Shown here in pieces: positions 9,827 through 19,636 of a DNA stretch of 64,000 nt (position 1 is its first letter; each line of letters begins with the position of its first letter). A model generated the notes under the pieces. It worked only from the letters and a program-made list of their open reading frames with translations, made no database searches and was not told where the DNA came from. The translations under genes and the position numbers were made by a program. Origin of the DNA: Thalassotalea sediminis (GTDB lineage Bacteria; Pseudomonadota; Gammaproteobacteria; Enterobacterales; Alteromonadaceae); assembly GCF_030295915.1 (NCBI RefSeq), contig NZ_AP027361.1:310001-374000 (forward strand), in the 5' to 3' direction.

Positions 9827-11050
9827 ATGGCTGCATTTGAATATCAAGCGGTTGATCGCAATGGTAAACTTAAAAAAGGTATCATTGAAGGGGACACTGC
9901 GCGTCATGTCCGCTCGCTATTGCGCGATCAAGGGTTGATGCCTACAGAAGTTACAGCAAGCATAAAGAAAAATAAACAGCAGCAAAAAACCACCTCTTTT
10001 TCACGGAGTAAAAAAGTTTCTGCAAGTGAACTTGCCATTTTAACGCGCCAACTTGCAACGCTTGTAGAGTCAGGTTTACCGCTAGAAGAAGCGTTATTGG
10101 CGGTTGCTGAACAATCTGAGAAAGATGTCACTAAAAGTTTACTGATGACTGTACGCACAAAAGTGACAGAAGGTTATAGTCTGGCTGAAAGTATGGCTGA
10201 ATACCCCCAAGTGTTTAATTATCTTTTCAGAGCCATGGTTGCTGCCGGTGAAAAATCTGGTCATTTAGATAAAGTACTAAATAGACTTGCAGACTATACA
10301 GAGCAACGTCAGCGGTTGCGCTCACAAATGATTCAAGCCTTGGTGTATCCAGCCATAATGACGGTAGTAGCAATAGGGGTTATCGTTGTGTTATTAACCT
10401 CTGTTGTGCCGAAAATCGTGAGTCAGTTTGATGATGTAGGCGCAAATTTGCCGCAGTCGACAAAAATTTTGATTGCAACAAGTGAATTTTTACAAAATTA
10501 TGGTTTTTATCTTCTGATCATTTTTATTGTGTTGTTATTTATTGGGTTTCAGATGATGAAAAAAGCACATATTAAATACTCAGTTCATGAAAAACTTTTA
10601 ACATTACCGGGAATAGGAAAGGTGGCGCGAGGTGTTAATACTGCCCGTTTTGCACGTACCTTAAGTATTCTTACTGCCAGTGCAGTACCACTATTAGAGA
10701 GTATGAGCATTGCCGGCGAAGTGTTAGGCAATCTCTATATTAAAGACAAAGTTAAACAAGCAGCTATCAAAGTGCGCGAAGGTAGTAGTTTGCGACTGTC
10801 ACTAGAACAAACACAGTTATTTCCTCCGATGATGTTACACATGATTGCGAGTGGAGAAAAAAGTGGTCAGCTTGAACATATGCTTGGTCGAGCCGCAGAT
10901 AACCAAGATCGCGAGTTTGAAGCCTTGGTAAATATTTCATTGAAAGCGTTTGAGCCTGCCATTATGGTGACAATGGCAGGTATTGTATTGTTTATTGTGA
11001 TGGCTATATTGCAGCCAATCTTAAAAATGAACACATTAATTGGAATTTAG
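9827..11050 (+). CDS. gspF: Type II secretion platform protein GspF
   Basis: Polytopic inner-membrane platform protein. 407 residues, the usual length. Two homologous cytoplasmic GspF/PilC-like domains are visible (LTRQLATLVESGLPLEEALL at about residue 70 and FARTLSILTASAVPLLESM at about 270), with three transmembrane helices at about residues 170-195, 220-240 and 375-400. The N-terminal MAAFEYQAVDRNGKLKKGIIEGD is typical of the family. Its stop is directly followed by the gspG leader region. Confidence 0.97.
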   Translation: MAAFEYQAVDRNGKLKKGIIEGDTARHVRSLLRDQGLMPTEVTASIKKNKQQQKTTSFSRSKKVSASELAILTRQLATLVESGLPLEEALLAVAEQSEKDVTKSLLMTVRTKVTEGYSLAESMAEYPQVFNYLFRAMVAAGEKSGHLDKVLNRLADYTEQRQRLRSQMIQALVYPAIMTVVAIGVIVVLLTSVVPKIVSQFDDVGANLPQSTKILIATSEFLQNYGFYLLIIFIVLLFIGFQMMKKAHIKYSVHEKLLTLPGIGKVARGVNTARFARTLSILTASAVPLLESMSIAGEVLGNLYIKDKVKQAAIKVREGSSLRLSLEQTQLFPPMMLHMIASGEKSGQLEHMLGRAADNQDREFEALVNISLKAFEPAIMVTMAGIVLFIVMAILQPILKMNTLIGI

Positions 11051-11071
11051 TTGAGCGAAAAAGGTAATCTC

Positions 11072-11497
11072 ATGAAAAAAGTCTCAGGTTTTACATTACT
11101 GGAAGTAATGATTGTATTAGTTATTATCGGTATTATTGCAAGTATGGTTGTGCCAAACCTTATGGGAAGTCAAGACACAGCTCAAAAGCAAAAAGCCGTG
11201 ATTGATATTGGTACTTTGGAATCTGCGTTGACGTTATATCGTTCACAAAATTACGACTACCCCACAACAGAACAAGGCTTAGAAGCTTTAGTTGAACAAA
11301 CGAATATTGAGCCTGTGCCTCGTCGCTTTCAAGAAGGCGGATATATTAAACGTTTACCATTAGACCCATGGGGCAATGATTATCAGCTATTGAACCCTGG
11401 CGAGCACGGTAAAATGGATGTTTTTTCAATGGGACCTGATGGTGAAGCGGGTACCGATGATGATATTGGTAATTGGAATCTTGGCGACTTTCAATAG
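11072..11497 (+). CDS. gspG: Major pseudopilin GspG
   Basis: Main subunit of the T2SS pseudopilus. Starts MKKVSG then FTLLEVMIVLVIIGIIA: a six-residue leader, GspO cleavage after Gly and Glu at +5. The C-terminal calcium-binding loop is present (FSMGPDGEAGTDDDIGNWNL), as is the PLDPWGNDY motif. ATG at 11072 is chosen because AAAAAGG lies just upstream and a short basic leader results; a TTG at 11051 immediately after gspF would give a longer atypical leader. 141 residues. Confidence 0.96.
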   Translation: MKKVSGFTLLEVMIVLVIIGIIASMVVPNLMGSQDTAQKQKAVIDIGTLESALTLYRSQNYDYPTTEQGLEALVEQTNIEPVPRRFQEGGYIKRLPLDPWGNDYQLLNPGEHGKMDVFSMGPDGEAGTDDDIGNWNLGDFQ

Positions 11498-11514
11498 TCG
11501 TCACAGCCTTTAGT

Positions 11515-12132
11515 ATGATGTTCAGACCTTCGCGCTATTCAACAGTTAAAGGCTTTACGCTTATTGAAATTCTGATGGTAATTGTGGTGATCGGTTTTAT
11601 GGTCGCTGCAGTTCAAATTAGTTTTATCTCGAATAAGTACGAACAACGTGTGAATCAAGAAGCGGAAAGGTTTACCGGTGTCTTTAATTTAGCGGCCGAT
11701 CATGGGTTATTGAATAACATTGAATTGGGGTTGCATGTAACTGAAAATTCGTATCAATTCCTTGGGTATGATGGTACACGTTGGGTTACGCTACCTAATG
11801 TTCAGGAGCTTGAACAATATAAACTTCCTGAAGGTGTATCTATAACGTTATCGTTTGATGGCCTCGCTCCTGAACAAAATAGTACGTTGATTGATAGAGA
11901 GTTATTCACCGTAGATGATGAGACACTCGACGCAATGGAAGAAGCGTTGGAGGAAGGAGATAAACTGATCATTCCTCAAGTTTACCTATTAACTGGCGGT
12001 GAAATTACCCCCTTTATCGCTACATTTTCTAGCGTTGATAATACGCAGGAGCCATACAGCATTGATGTGGTTGGCCAATATAGCGCTCCCATTTCAATAC
12101 AAGTTTCAAATACTGAACGAGAAAACCCGTGA
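11515..12132 (+). CDS. gspH: Minor pseudopilin GspH
   Basis: Minor pseudopilin, part of the T2SS tip assembly region. A prepilin motif TVKG / FTLIEILMVIVVIGFMVAA is near the N-terminus with Glu at +5, followed by the globular GspH domain. Start is ATG at 11515 or 11518, just downstream of gspG; an upstream in-frame start at 11473 would overlap gspG and give an implausibly long leader. The protein ends with a 4-base overlap into gspI. Confidence 0.92.
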   Translation: MMFRPSRYSTVKGFTLIEILMVIVVIGFMVAAVQISFISNKYEQRVNQEAERFTGVFNLAADHGLLNNIELGLHVTENSYQFLGYDGTRWVTLPNVQELEQYKLPEGVSITLSFDGLAPEQNSTLIDRELFTVDDETLDAMEEALEEGDKLIIPQVYLLTGGEITPFIATFSSVDNTQEPYSIDVVGQYSAPISIQVSNTERENP

Positions 12133-12524
12133 GCAATATGCATGGTGTACATAACATAAGCAAAGCAATAGGTTTTACTTTGGTTGAAGTATTACTTGCG
12201 TTGTCTGTGTTTGCTCTTGCTGGCGTAGCATTGTTGAGTACCTCTGAAACACACTTTTCTAGTCTAAATTACATAGAAGATAATATGGTGGCACAGTGGG
12301 TCGCTTCTAACCAATTGGTTGATGCGTCTTTAGATCGTCAATGGCCACCAAAAAATAAACAAGGGAGCGTTGAGCAGGCAGGTAGAGAATGGCATTGGCA
12401 ACAGAAAGTCGTTGCTACAACTGATAAAGATATGCGAGCGATCACCATTGAAGTGAGAGCGCAAAAGAAAGCAGCATCTCCATTGGCGAGTTTAACGACT
12501 TATGTTGCAAAGGAAAGCCGTTGA
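12129..12524 (+). CDS. gspI: Minor pseudopilin GspI
   Basis: 131 residues, normal for GspI. Prepilin motif KAIG / FTLVEVLLALSVFALAGVALLS with Glu at +5. GspI nucleates the I-J-K tip complex. Start GTG at 12129 overlaps the gspH stop by 4 bases; an ATG at 12138 is an alternative. The short C-terminal domain includes REWHWQQKV, common in this family. Confidence 0.93.
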   Translation: MSNMHGVHNISKAIGFTLVEVLLALSVFALAGVALLSTSETHFSSLNYIEDNMVAQWVASNQLVDASLDRQWPPKNKQGSVEQAGREWHWQQKVVATTDKDMRAITIEVRAQKKAASPLASLTTYVAKESR

Positions 12525-13213
12525 TGAAAACGGCCATTGTTAAAGGTTTTACCCTGATTGAAGTGTTGCTTGCAACAGCAATTTTTGCCGTGATAAGTCT
12601 TGCCAGTTTTAGTATTTTAGATGGTGTTATAAGAACAAAAGACGGTGCTGAATATAAACAGCAGCGCCTAAATGAGATCCAACGTGCTTGGATTATTATT
12701 GAGCGTGATTTATTACAAATTGCTAGACGATCAGTACGTATAGAAGGTGAAGCACCACAAACGACATTTTTCTATGCAGATAAAGGTGATTTAGCGTTAA
12801 GTGAACAAGCAATTGCTTTTGTGCGCAGTGGATGGAGCAATCCAAATCTCATCTTACCTCGTTCAGATATGCAGCCCATCGCGTATCGTATTCAAGATAA
12901 ACGTTTAGAACGTATGCACTTTAACTTTGTAGATCCAGTTATTGGTGAAGAGCCAATTATTAGAACGTTGATAGAACAAGTAACAAATCTTGAAATCGAA
13001 TACTTTGCTGATAATAAGTGGCATGAAGCGCTAGGTGAAAATATGTGGCCTGAAGCGATTTCATTTACCATTACCACGCAAGATTTGGGCGTGCTAACGC
13101 GAAAGTTCTTATTAATAGACCGACCTGATGTTGATCAGAACAATAGCGATAAAGAAAATGAAAACAGTAGTGCTCCGGGGCTAATAGATGGCCCACAAAG
13201 GCCAAGACAATGA
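12524..13213 (+). CDS. gspJ: Minor pseudopilin GspJ
   Basis: 229 residues. Prepilin motif AIVKG / FTLIEVLLATAIFAVISLASF with Glu at +5, then the GspJ globular domain (RAWIIIERDLLQIARRSVR, IAFVRSGWSNP, SFTITTQDLGVL). ATG overlaps the gspI TGA in TGATG, with AAGGAAAG about 7 bases upstream. Ends in a proline-rich tail (SAPGLIDGPQRPRQ) overlapping gspK by 4 bases. Confidence 0.94.
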   Translation: MKTAIVKGFTLIEVLLATAIFAVISLASFSILDGVIRTKDGAEYKQQRLNEIQRAWIIIERDLLQIARRSVRIEGEAPQTTFFYADKGDLALSEQAIAFVRSGWSNPNLILPRSDMQPIAYRIQDKRLERMHFNFVDPVIGEEPIIRTLIEQVTNLEIEYFADNKWHEALGENMWPEAISFTITTQDLGVLTRKFLLIDRPDVDQNNSDKENENSSAPGLIDGPQRPRQ

Positions 13214-14187
13214 ACAAATTTAAAGGTATAGCGTTGATTACGGTGATGCTTGTTGTTGCTTTGGCTGCAACTATTGCAACGCATATGCTGGCGAGAGTGC
13301 AGTTGGAAGTGAAGAAATCGGCCAATATTCGATTTAATCAACAGGCATATTGGTATGCAATGGGCGCGGAAGCCTTTGCGAAAAGGGTGTTAAAAACGAG
13401 CTTTGAAGATGAGCCTGCTAAAACTACGCTTGAGCAATTTTGGGCACAAGATGAAACTACTTATCCGGTACCATATGGCGAAATCACCGGCAAAATTACT
13501 GATTTACAAGCCTGTTTTAATTTGAATGCGTTGCGCAATAATGCAAGTAAAGCAACGAAAGACAAAACACCTGCACACACCGCTTTTCAAGAGTTAATCA
13601 TTGCGTTAAATATTGAGGGGGTTGATGCCTTTACCGCCGAATATATGACAGACGCCTTGTCTGATTGGTTAGATAGCGACACCAGTATTGTGAGTGCAGG
13701 CGGAGCAGAAGACAGTGACTATTCCGCCAAAGAACACCCATACTTAGCAGCCAATTATTACCTTGCGAGTGTTAATGAGTTGCGAGTAATCGAGCATTTT
13801 ACAAAAGAAGTTATTCAGGCATTGAAGCCTTTTGTTTGTGTGTTACCTAATACAAACTTACATCAAGTTAACATTAATACGATACCGTCAGATAAACCAG
13901 AGCTTTTACAGGCATTGTTAGCGATATCAAGAAGCGAAGCTGAATTAGCGTTATCGATAAGAGACGTTGAAGGTTTTGACAACGTTGACGCTTTTTTTAA
14001 CATGCCTGAAGTGAATAAGCTTAAGATTACTGATGAACAGAAACAACAGTTTGTAGTTGACAGTCAATACTTTAAACTAAGCACTGTCGCAACATTTAAT
14101 AATAGTTACTTTTATCTGAATTCTATGATGCAAATGAATGACGATAACCAAATTAAAGTGATTAGCCGCACGATAGGACGTGATTAA
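13210..14187 (+). CDS. gspK: Pseudopilus tip protein GspK
   Basis: Large tip pseudopilin capping the pseudopilus. The leader NKFKG is followed by IALITVMLVVALAATIATHM; as usual for GspK the +5 Glu is absent. The helical insert domain and the NLNALRN, ALSDWLDSD and PYLAANYYLASVNELRVI segments are characteristic. 325 residues, normal. Four-base overlap with gspJ and 1-base overlap with gspL show translational coupling. Confidence 0.95.
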   Translation: MNKFKGIALITVMLVVALAATIATHMLARVQLEVKKSANIRFNQQAYWYAMGAEAFAKRVLKTSFEDEPAKTTLEQFWAQDETTYPVPYGEITGKITDLQACFNLNALRNNASKATKDKTPAHTAFQELIIALNIEGVDAFTAEYMTDALSDWLDSDTSIVSAGGAEDSDYSAKEHPYLAANYYLASVNELRVIEHFTKEVIQALKPFVCVLPNTNLHQVNINTIPSDKPELLQALLAISRSEAELALSIRDVEGFDNVDAFFNMPEVNKLKITDEQKQQFVVDSQYFKLSTVATFNNSYFYLNSMMQMNDDNQIKVISRTIGRD

Positions 14188-15407
14188 TGGCAGAACAATT
14201 AATAATTAGGCTTGCAAGTCAAGACGCCGGAAAAATACATTGGCTCGTTTGGTCGAAAAGTGAACAACATATTATTGCCAGTGGTGAACTCGCGACAGAT
14301 GAAGAGCTATCGCAGCTTTCGGCGAAATCTCAACAACGGGAAGTAATCATTCTCTTGCCTAGCAATGACGTTTCTTTAAAGTTACTGAATGTCCCTGCGA
14401 AGTCAAAAAAAGCGATCCAGTTAGCAGCGCCATATGTCATAGAAGATGACGTTGCTCAAGACGTTGATGCATTGTTTTTTGCCTATGGCAACTTTGTCTC
14501 GCCTGCTGGAAACTGCCCAATAGCGTTTGTTGAAAAAGAACGTATGTCCTCATGGCTCTTACAACTGTCAAAAGCATCAATTGAAGCCGATATAGTCATG
14601 CCTGAAGTGTTGGCTATGCCTTTGGCAGAAGACAGGTGGCAGGCGATAACATTAGACGATCAGGTTATTGTTCGACAAGGACAATGGCAAGGGGCAACAA
14701 TAGATGTAAACCTATGGCCTCATTTTACTAAAGTATGGTCAAAGTCAGGCGATTCGGTTGTTGTTGACGCCTATTCATCACTACCACAGCATGATGAGCA
14801 TGTAGATATAAATTATTTACCCGAAGAACTACCGTTAGCATTAATGGCGCAGCATCTCGACACACGCCGCTTTAATATGCTTCAAGGCCAATTTTCAATT
14901 AAAAAAGAACGTTCACCGATTTTAAAAACTTGGGGATGGGTTGCTGGTATTGCCTTACTTGCCCTGTTGCTTAATGTTGTCGGTAAGGGCATTACGTTAA
15001 TGCAAACAAACGCTGAAATTGACGTTGTTGAAGCGCAAGTTATTGACCGCTACAAACAAGCATTTCCTAAGACACAGCGGGTAAGGGTTGCGACGGTAAA
15101 GTCCCAGCTTAAAAGACAACTTTCACTACAGTCTGGTTCAGACAGCAGTGGTGATTTTCTTGCTTTACTTACGCAATTACAACCAGCGTTTAAACAAGTG
15201 CCTACATTGAAGCCTGAAAACATAAGGTACGATGGCAAGCGTGGTGAATTGCGTATGCAAGCAACCGGTGCAGGCTATCAAGATTTTGAACGATTTAACG
15301 CTGCATTAAAAAATGCATTTAACGTGTCTCAAGGTGCGCTTAATAATCAAGGGACGAGTGTAACGGGCTCTATCAGTATTAAAGTGAGAGATGGAGGAAA
15401 TTCATGA
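14187..15407 (+). CDS. gspL: Type II secretion platform protein GspL
   Basis: Links the ATPase GspE to the membrane platform. The cytoplasmic actin-like region spans about residues 1-245, a single transmembrane helix lies at about 248-268 (WGWVAGIALLALLLNVVG), and a periplasmic ferredoxin-like domain follows (IRYDGKRGELRMQATG). 406 residues. Overlaps gspK by one base (TAATG) and gspM by four. Confidence 0.95.
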   Translation: MAEQLIIRLASQDAGKIHWLVWSKSEQHIIASGELATDEELSQLSAKSQQREVIILLPSNDVSLKLLNVPAKSKKAIQLAAPYVIEDDVAQDVDALFFAYGNFVSPAGNCPIAFVEKERMSSWLLQLSKASIEADIVMPEVLAMPLAEDRWQAITLDDQVIVRQGQWQGATIDVNLWPHFTKVWSKSGDSVVVDAYSSLPQHDEHVDINYLPEELPLALMAQHLDTRRFNMLQGQFSIKKERSPILKTWGWVAGIALLALLLNVVGKGITLMQTNAEIDVVEAQVIDRYKQAFPKTQRVRVATVKSQLKRQLSLQSGSDSSGDFLALLTQLQPAFKQVPTLKPENIRYDGKRGELRMQATGAGYQDFERFNAALKNAFNVSQGALNNQGTSVTGSISIKVRDGGNS

Positions 15408-15871
15408 AAGAGTGGTGGATGAATTTACAATCAAGAGAGCAGCGTTTAGTTGCGGCACTGGGTTCCGTACTCTTGGTATTTTTATGCTTTCAACTGATTT
15501 GGCAGCCGTTAACTGAAGGGGTTACAAAAGCACAAGCAAAACTTGCACGTCAACAAGCGTTATTGGAGTGGGTTACTATTGAAACAGCTCGTATAGCACA
15601 GCAGCCGGTAAGTAATGCTAGTAACAATACTACGGCAAGTATATCAAGCATAGTCAATCGTACAGCAAGGCAGAAAAATATAGTCATTGCACGTTTACAA
15701 CCGCAAACCAACAGTGTGTTAGTTTGGGTAGATAATATTAACTTTAATACACTACTTACTTGGCTTGCTAATTTATCAGAACAGCATGGTATTAAAGTGA
15801 TAAATATAGACATTAATCAAGACAGTGTTTCAGGTAGTGTTGAAATAAAACGATTACAGTTAGGAAGATAG
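15404..15871 (+). CDS. gspM: Type II secretion protein GspM
   Basis: Small bitopic partner of GspL. WWMNLQSREQRL at the N-terminus precedes one transmembrane helix (ALGSVLLVFLCFQLIW), then a periplasmic ferredoxin-like domain. 155 residues, normal. ATG overlaps the gspL TGA (ATGA), with AGGAAA upstream. Confidence 0.93.
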   Translation: MKEWWMNLQSREQRLVAALGSVLLVFLCFQLIWQPLTEGVTKAQAKLARQQALLEWVTIETARIAQQPVSNASNNTTASISSIVNRTARQKNIVIARLQPQTNSVLVWVDNINFNTLLTWLANLSEQHGIKVINIDINQDSVSGSVEIKRLQLGR

Positions 15872-15873
15872 TA

Positions 15874-16617
15874 GTGAAAAAATGGTTTGTATTTGCCGCT
15901 TGTTTTATCAGTGTGTATTTAGGGTTTTTACTGGTAAATTTACCTGCTGCCTATGTGGCGAGTTGGGTTAGTCTACCTAAAAATATATCTGCAGTTGGTA
16001 TAGGTGGCTCTTTATGGCGTCCAACAATAGAGCGTGTGGTTGTTAATGGGCAACATATTGAAAAGGTACATGCTGAAGTCAGTATTTTTTCACTATTAAG
16101 TTTGAACCCTAAAATAACGGCAAGGTTTGGAGATCCTGCATTGACGCCTATTGATGGCAGGGTCACTGTCAATAATTTGTTGTCTGCGCCTGTATTATCA
16201 GAGACAGTTATTAATTTACCTGCAGCGTTAATTGCTAAGCAAATTAGTACACCAGTGGCAATCACAGCACATCGCTATATCTCGATATCCTTATCATCAT
16301 TTCAAGTAGGTACACCAATTTGTCAGCAATTGGCAGGTAAGGCTTTCTGGAAAAATGCTGGTGTTACCGTTATGGATCAAAAAATACCACTTGGTGATTT
16401 GAGTGGACAATTAAGCTGTCAGGCTGGAGAAGCTGTACTAAGCATAGACAGTAATAACGATATAGGATTAACTTTTACCGTTAATGTTGGGGCCAATGGC
16501 TATGCATATGGGCAGGGGTATATCTTGCCAACGAGCAAAACACCTCAAGCAATCATGCAAGTATTACCAATGGTTACGAAAAAAGATGCACAAGGTCGTT
16601 ATCCATTACGTTTTTGA
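15874..16617 (+). CDS. gspN: Type II secretion protein GspN
   Basis: Accessory inner-membrane T2SS component present in a subset of systems. One N-terminal membrane helix (FVFAACFISVYLGFLLVNL), then a periplasmic region with the family segments GIGGSLWRPTIERV and VNGQHIEKVHAEV and a terminal GRYPLRF. Start is GTG at 15874 with TAGGAAG 5-6 bases upstream, two bases after gspM. Last gene of the operon; it meets yrfG tail to tail with a 5-base gap and no visible terminator. Confidence 0.9.
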   Translation: MKKWFVFAACFISVYLGFLLVNLPAAYVASWVSLPKNISAVGIGGSLWRPTIERVVVNGQHIEKVHAEVSIFSLLSLNPKITARFGDPALTPIDGRVTVNNLLSAPVLSETVINLPAALIAKQISTPVAITAHRYISISLSSFQVGTPICQQLAGKAFWKNAGVTVMDQKIPLGDLSGQLSCQAGEAVLSIDSNNDIGLTFTVNVGANGYAYGQGYILPTSKTPQAIMQVLPMVTKKDAQGRYPLRF

Positions 16618-16622
16618 CCAGG

Positions 16623-17297
16623 CTAATTGAGCTTATTTGCATATATATCATGCAGTAAATCCCGATAATCGACAACCGCAGGGTATTCGTTGATATCACG
16701 TGTAGGTTGTTTACTGTCGGGGTTTGCGACGGCAAGTAAATGTTCAATACCAAAGGTTTTAGCGGATGCTAGTATGGGTAAACTGTCGTCAATAAATAGT
16801 GTTTCCTTTACATTAAACCCTTGCTTTTTTTGCAATTTTTTCCAAAGTGACTGTGACTCTTTTGTTACACCAAATTCATGTGTGGAATATAAAACGTCGA
16901 AATATTTATCAAGTTGTGTCAGTTCAATTTTTAAAGACAAACTTTCAGGGTGCGCATTAGTTACTAAAATGACTCGTCTGCCTGTTTCTCTTAAGGCAAC
17001 TAAAAAATCATGCGCATCGTTACGCAAGCTAATTAAGTGTTGTACTTCACGTTTCAAAGCTGTGATGGGCATTTTTGTCTGTTCTGCCCAGTAATCCAAA
17101 CAATACCATGAAATAGTTCCAGCGACTTTTTCATAGTGATCTAACATTGTTTTTTTTGCTTGCGCTAAGCTGATGTTTTTCTCTTCACTTATGCGTTTTG
17201 GCAAATGTGTTAACCAAAAATGATTATCATAGTGCAGATCTAATATCGTTCCATCCATATCTAATAATACGGTTGATATTTTTGACCAATCTAGCAT
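16623..17297 (-). CDS. yrfG: HAD-family GMP/IMP nucleotidase YrfG
   Basis: HAD-superfamily phosphatase; the E. coli homologue dephosphorylates GMP and IMP. Motif I is VLLDMDGTILDL near residue 11, motif II VILVTNAHP near 112, motif III Lys at TKESQSLW, motif IV LFIDDSLPIL near 167. Family-specific features WLTHLPKRISEE and YCLDYWAEQ are present. 224 residues. Single gene divergent from nudE. Confidence 0.9.
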   Translation of the reverse strand: MLDWSKISTVLLDMDGTILDLHYDNHFWLTHLPKRISEEKNISLAQAKKTMLDHYEKVAGTISWYCLDYWAEQTKMPITALKREVQHLISLRNDAHDFLVALRETGRRVILVTNAHPESLSLKIELTQLDKYFDVLYSTHEFGVTKESQSLWKKLQKKQGFNVKETLFIDDSLPILASAKTFGIEHLLAVANPDSKQPTRDINEYPAVVDYRDLLHDIYANKLN

Positions 17298-17384
17298 AGA
17301 TTTTTCCTGTTAAAACTTTATCATAGGGAGTATATCGAATCTTACATGGTCATTGCCAAATTAATACGGCAACACGTGGTGATA

Positions 17385-17942
17385 ATGTCAAATAATAAGC
17401 AGCTGCCTAAAATTAATAAGCGTACGTCAATTGCGAAAAGCATGCTTTTTTCAATTGAACAGTTAGCACTTACTTTCAGTAACGGTGCTGAACGGGTGTA
17501 TGAACGAATGGAAGGCTCAGGTCGTGGTGCAGTTATGATTGTGCCCATGACAACAGATGACCAATTGATATTAGTAAAAGAGTATTGTGCTGGCACACAT
17601 AGCTACGAATTAGGGTTTCCTAAGGGACTTATTGATCCAGGTGAAAAGGCAATTGAAGCCGCAAATCGAGAATTGAAAGAAGAAGTTGGCTTTGGTGCTA
17701 ATGAACTTAACGCTTTACACAAGGTGGCAATGGCACCTGCTTTCTTTGCAGGAGACATGGAAATTTTTACTGCAAGAGATCTATATCCCGAGAAGTTGCC
17801 AGGCGATGAGCCAGAGCCTATGGAATTAGTGTATTGGCCTATCCAAAATTATGCACAATTACTTTCACGAAGTGATTTCAATGAAGCTCGAAGTATTGCC
17901 GCATTAATGTTGGTTGTTGATCAACTAAGGACTCGTAAATGA
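17385..17942 (+). CDS. nudE: ADP compounds hydrolase NudE (Nudix)
   Basis: Hydrolyses ADP-ribose, Ap3A and NADH. The Nudix box is complete: GLIDPGEKAIEAANRELKEE then VGFG at about residues 86-108. Other NudE-specific segments are GAERVYERMEGSGRGAVMIVP, SYELGFPKG and GDEPEPMEL. I chose ATG at 17385 (185 residues, MSNNKQLPK), which matches the E. coli length; an upstream frame start at 17346 would add 13 residues. Its TGA overlaps the cysQ ATG (ATGA), so the pair is translationally coupled. Confidence 0.96.
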   Translation: MSNNKQLPKINKRTSIAKSMLFSIEQLALTFSNGAERVYERMEGSGRGAVMIVPMTTDDQLILVKEYCAGTHSYELGFPKGLIDPGEKAIEAANRELKEEVGFGANELNALHKVAMAPAFFAGDMEIFTARDLYPEKLPGDEPEPMELVYWPIQNYAQLLSRSDFNEARSIAALMLVVDQLRTRK

Positions 17943-18757
17943 ATTTAGCATCGCTGTTAACTATTGCGATAGAAAGCAGTAAAAAAGCAGGGCAAGAAGT
18001 ACTGAAATATTATAATAGAGGCGATTATACGGCTGAGATTAAAGATGACAACAGTCCTGTTACTAGCGCTGATATTGCTGCGAATGATATTTTGATGGCT
18101 GAGCTTTCTCGATTGACGCCAAATATCCCTATTATTTCAGAAGAAGTAGGTGCGGTGCCTTTAGCGCAGCGTAAAACTTGGTCTCGCTATTGGTTATTAG
18201 ATCCCATTGACGGCACAGGGGAGTTTATTATTGGTAGCGGTGATTTTGCAGTAAATATTGCACTAGTTGAGAATGGTTGGCCAGTTATCGGCGTCATTCA
18301 TGCGCCTGAACATCGTATTACCTATTTTGCTCAAAAAGGAGCAGGAGCTTTTAAAGAGCACATACGAGGCACAGATAGAATAAGGGTTGCCGCTTATGAT
18401 GGGCAACGAAAAATCAAAGTTGCTATTAGTCGCCGACAAGAGTTAGGTTTGATGGGGCAATACCTTAATAGTGATTTTCAATATGAACATATTGCTTTGG
18501 GCAGTTGTTCTTTGAAAAATTGTTTAATTGCTGAAGGGGGAGCTGACTGTTACTTGCGTGTTGGTCCAACAGGAGAGTGGGATACAGGTGCAAGCCAATG
18601 TATTTTAGAGCAAGCAGGAGGCATTATTCTTAATAGTGAATTTGGCGCGTTGTCATATAATATGCGTGAAAGTTTATTAAATCCTGATTTTATTTCACTC
18701 GGTGTGCAAGATATTCCATGGAAAGAGGTGATTATTCCACATCAAGCACGTCGCTAA
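17939..18757 (+). CDS. cysQ: 3'(2'),5'-bisphosphate nucleotidase CysQ
   Basis: Removes 3'-phosphoadenosine 5'-phosphate, the by-product of PAPS reduction and sulfotransfer, so it works with cysH and possibly the sulfotransferase in this window. Inositol monophosphatase fold: metal ligands in ISEEVG (about residue 67), the DPIDGTGEFI motif (about 90) and the second signature GPTGEWDTGASQCIL (about 210). 272 residues, slightly longer than the E. coli enzyme. Coupled to nudE. Confidence 0.94.
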   Translation: MNLASLLTIAIESSKKAGQEVLKYYNRGDYTAEIKDDNSPVTSADIAANDILMAELSRLTPNIPIISEEVGAVPLAQRKTWSRYWLLDPIDGTGEFIIGSGDFAVNIALVENGWPVIGVIHAPEHRITYFAQKGAGAFKEHIRGTDRIRVAAYDGQRKIKVAISRRQELGLMGQYLNSDFQYEHIALGSCSLKNCLIAEGGADCYLRVGPTGEWDTGASQCILEQAGGIILNSEFGALSYNMRESLLNPDFISLGVQDIPWKEVIIPHQARR

Positions 18758-18780
18758 ATTATTAATAAAGGAATTCAAAC

Positions 18781-19350
18781 ATGAAAAAAACAATCGCAGC
18801 ACTTCTTGGTTTAATGACATTACCTGCCTTGGCTGATTGGCAATTAGTTTCTGAAGATTCATCGTTAAACTTTACAACGTTTAAAAAGGAGCATGTTGCA
18901 GAAAACCACACCTTTGAATCGTTCAATGCAACCATTGCTGATGATGGCAAAGTAATGCTCTCAATTGATTTAGCAAGTGTTAATACCAATATTGCTATTC
19001 GAGATCAGCGCATGCAAGAGCATTTATTTGCGACTACGCTTTTTCCAAACGCGACATTTGCCGCGAGTATCTCACCAAAAATACTCAACAATCTTAAGCA
19101 AGGCGAAATTAAGACTCAGCTATTAAAAGGAGAAATAGCATTACATGGTAATACGCAATCTGTAGAATTGTCGGTAAATGTAAGTCGCTTATCGAAAGAT
19201 AAAATTTTGGTAACAAGTGCTGCGCCACTACTTGTTAAAGCAAAAGACTTTGATTTAGTGAAGGGTATTAATCAGTTACAAAAATTGGCTGGGTTACCCA
19301 GTATTAGTCATACGGTACCTGTTACGTTTACCTTGAGTTTTACTCAGTAG
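18781..19350 (+). CDS. YceI-family periplasmic lipid-binding-like protein
   Basis: 189 residues with a signal peptide ([17 protein letters not shown], cleavage before DWQL). The rest is a YceI-type lipocalin-like barrel that binds polyisoprenoid-like lipids in characterised relatives: [45 protein letters not shown] and ATFAASI are diagnostic segments. AATAAAGGAATT precedes the ATG. Its stop overlaps the convergent yheU stop by 7 bases. Cellular role uncertain. Confidence 0.88.
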   Translation: MKKTIAALLGLMTLPALADWQLVSEDSSLNFTTFKKEHVAENHTFESFNATIADDGKVMLSIDLASVNTNIAIRDQRMQEHLFATTLFPNATFAASISPKILNNLKQGEIKTQLLKGEIALHGNTQSVELSVNVSRLSKDKILVTSAAPLLVKAKDFDLVKGINQLQKLAGLPSISHTVPVTFTLSFTQ

Positions 19351-19586
19351 TCTTCTGGGGTTGCTGCAGCTTGATTAAACTGCTTTGCGGGTAATATGTT
19401 AACGTTTTGGTGTAGCTCAGAGTACACCAAAACGGCTTTGCCTTGCTGTAGCTGCAATTTTACCATGGCTATTTTTTCTAACATTGTTGCTTCCTGCTCA
19501 CCATAGTCTGTTCCTTCACGTAGTATGAATGCTTCTATAATGTTATGAAGGGTTTCAGTATCGACGGCGTCTAGCGGTATAATCAT
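19344..19586 (-). CDS. yheU: YheU family (UPF0270) protein
   Basis: 80 residues. Starts [20 protein letters not shown] and carries [19 protein letters not shown] and [16 protein letters not shown], the full UPF0270 pattern. Small cytosolic protein of unknown function conserved in gammaproteobacteria. Overlaps the end of the YceI gene tail to tail. Confidence 0.9.
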   Translation of the reverse strand: MIIPLDAVDTETLHNIIEAFILREGTDYGEQEATMLEKIAMVKLQLQQGKAVLVYSELHQNVNILPAKQFNQAAATPEDY

Positions 19587-19636
19587 AAAGTTATTGAATC
19601 ATTAAAAATGATAAGAGTTTATCTTGCTTCGCGCTA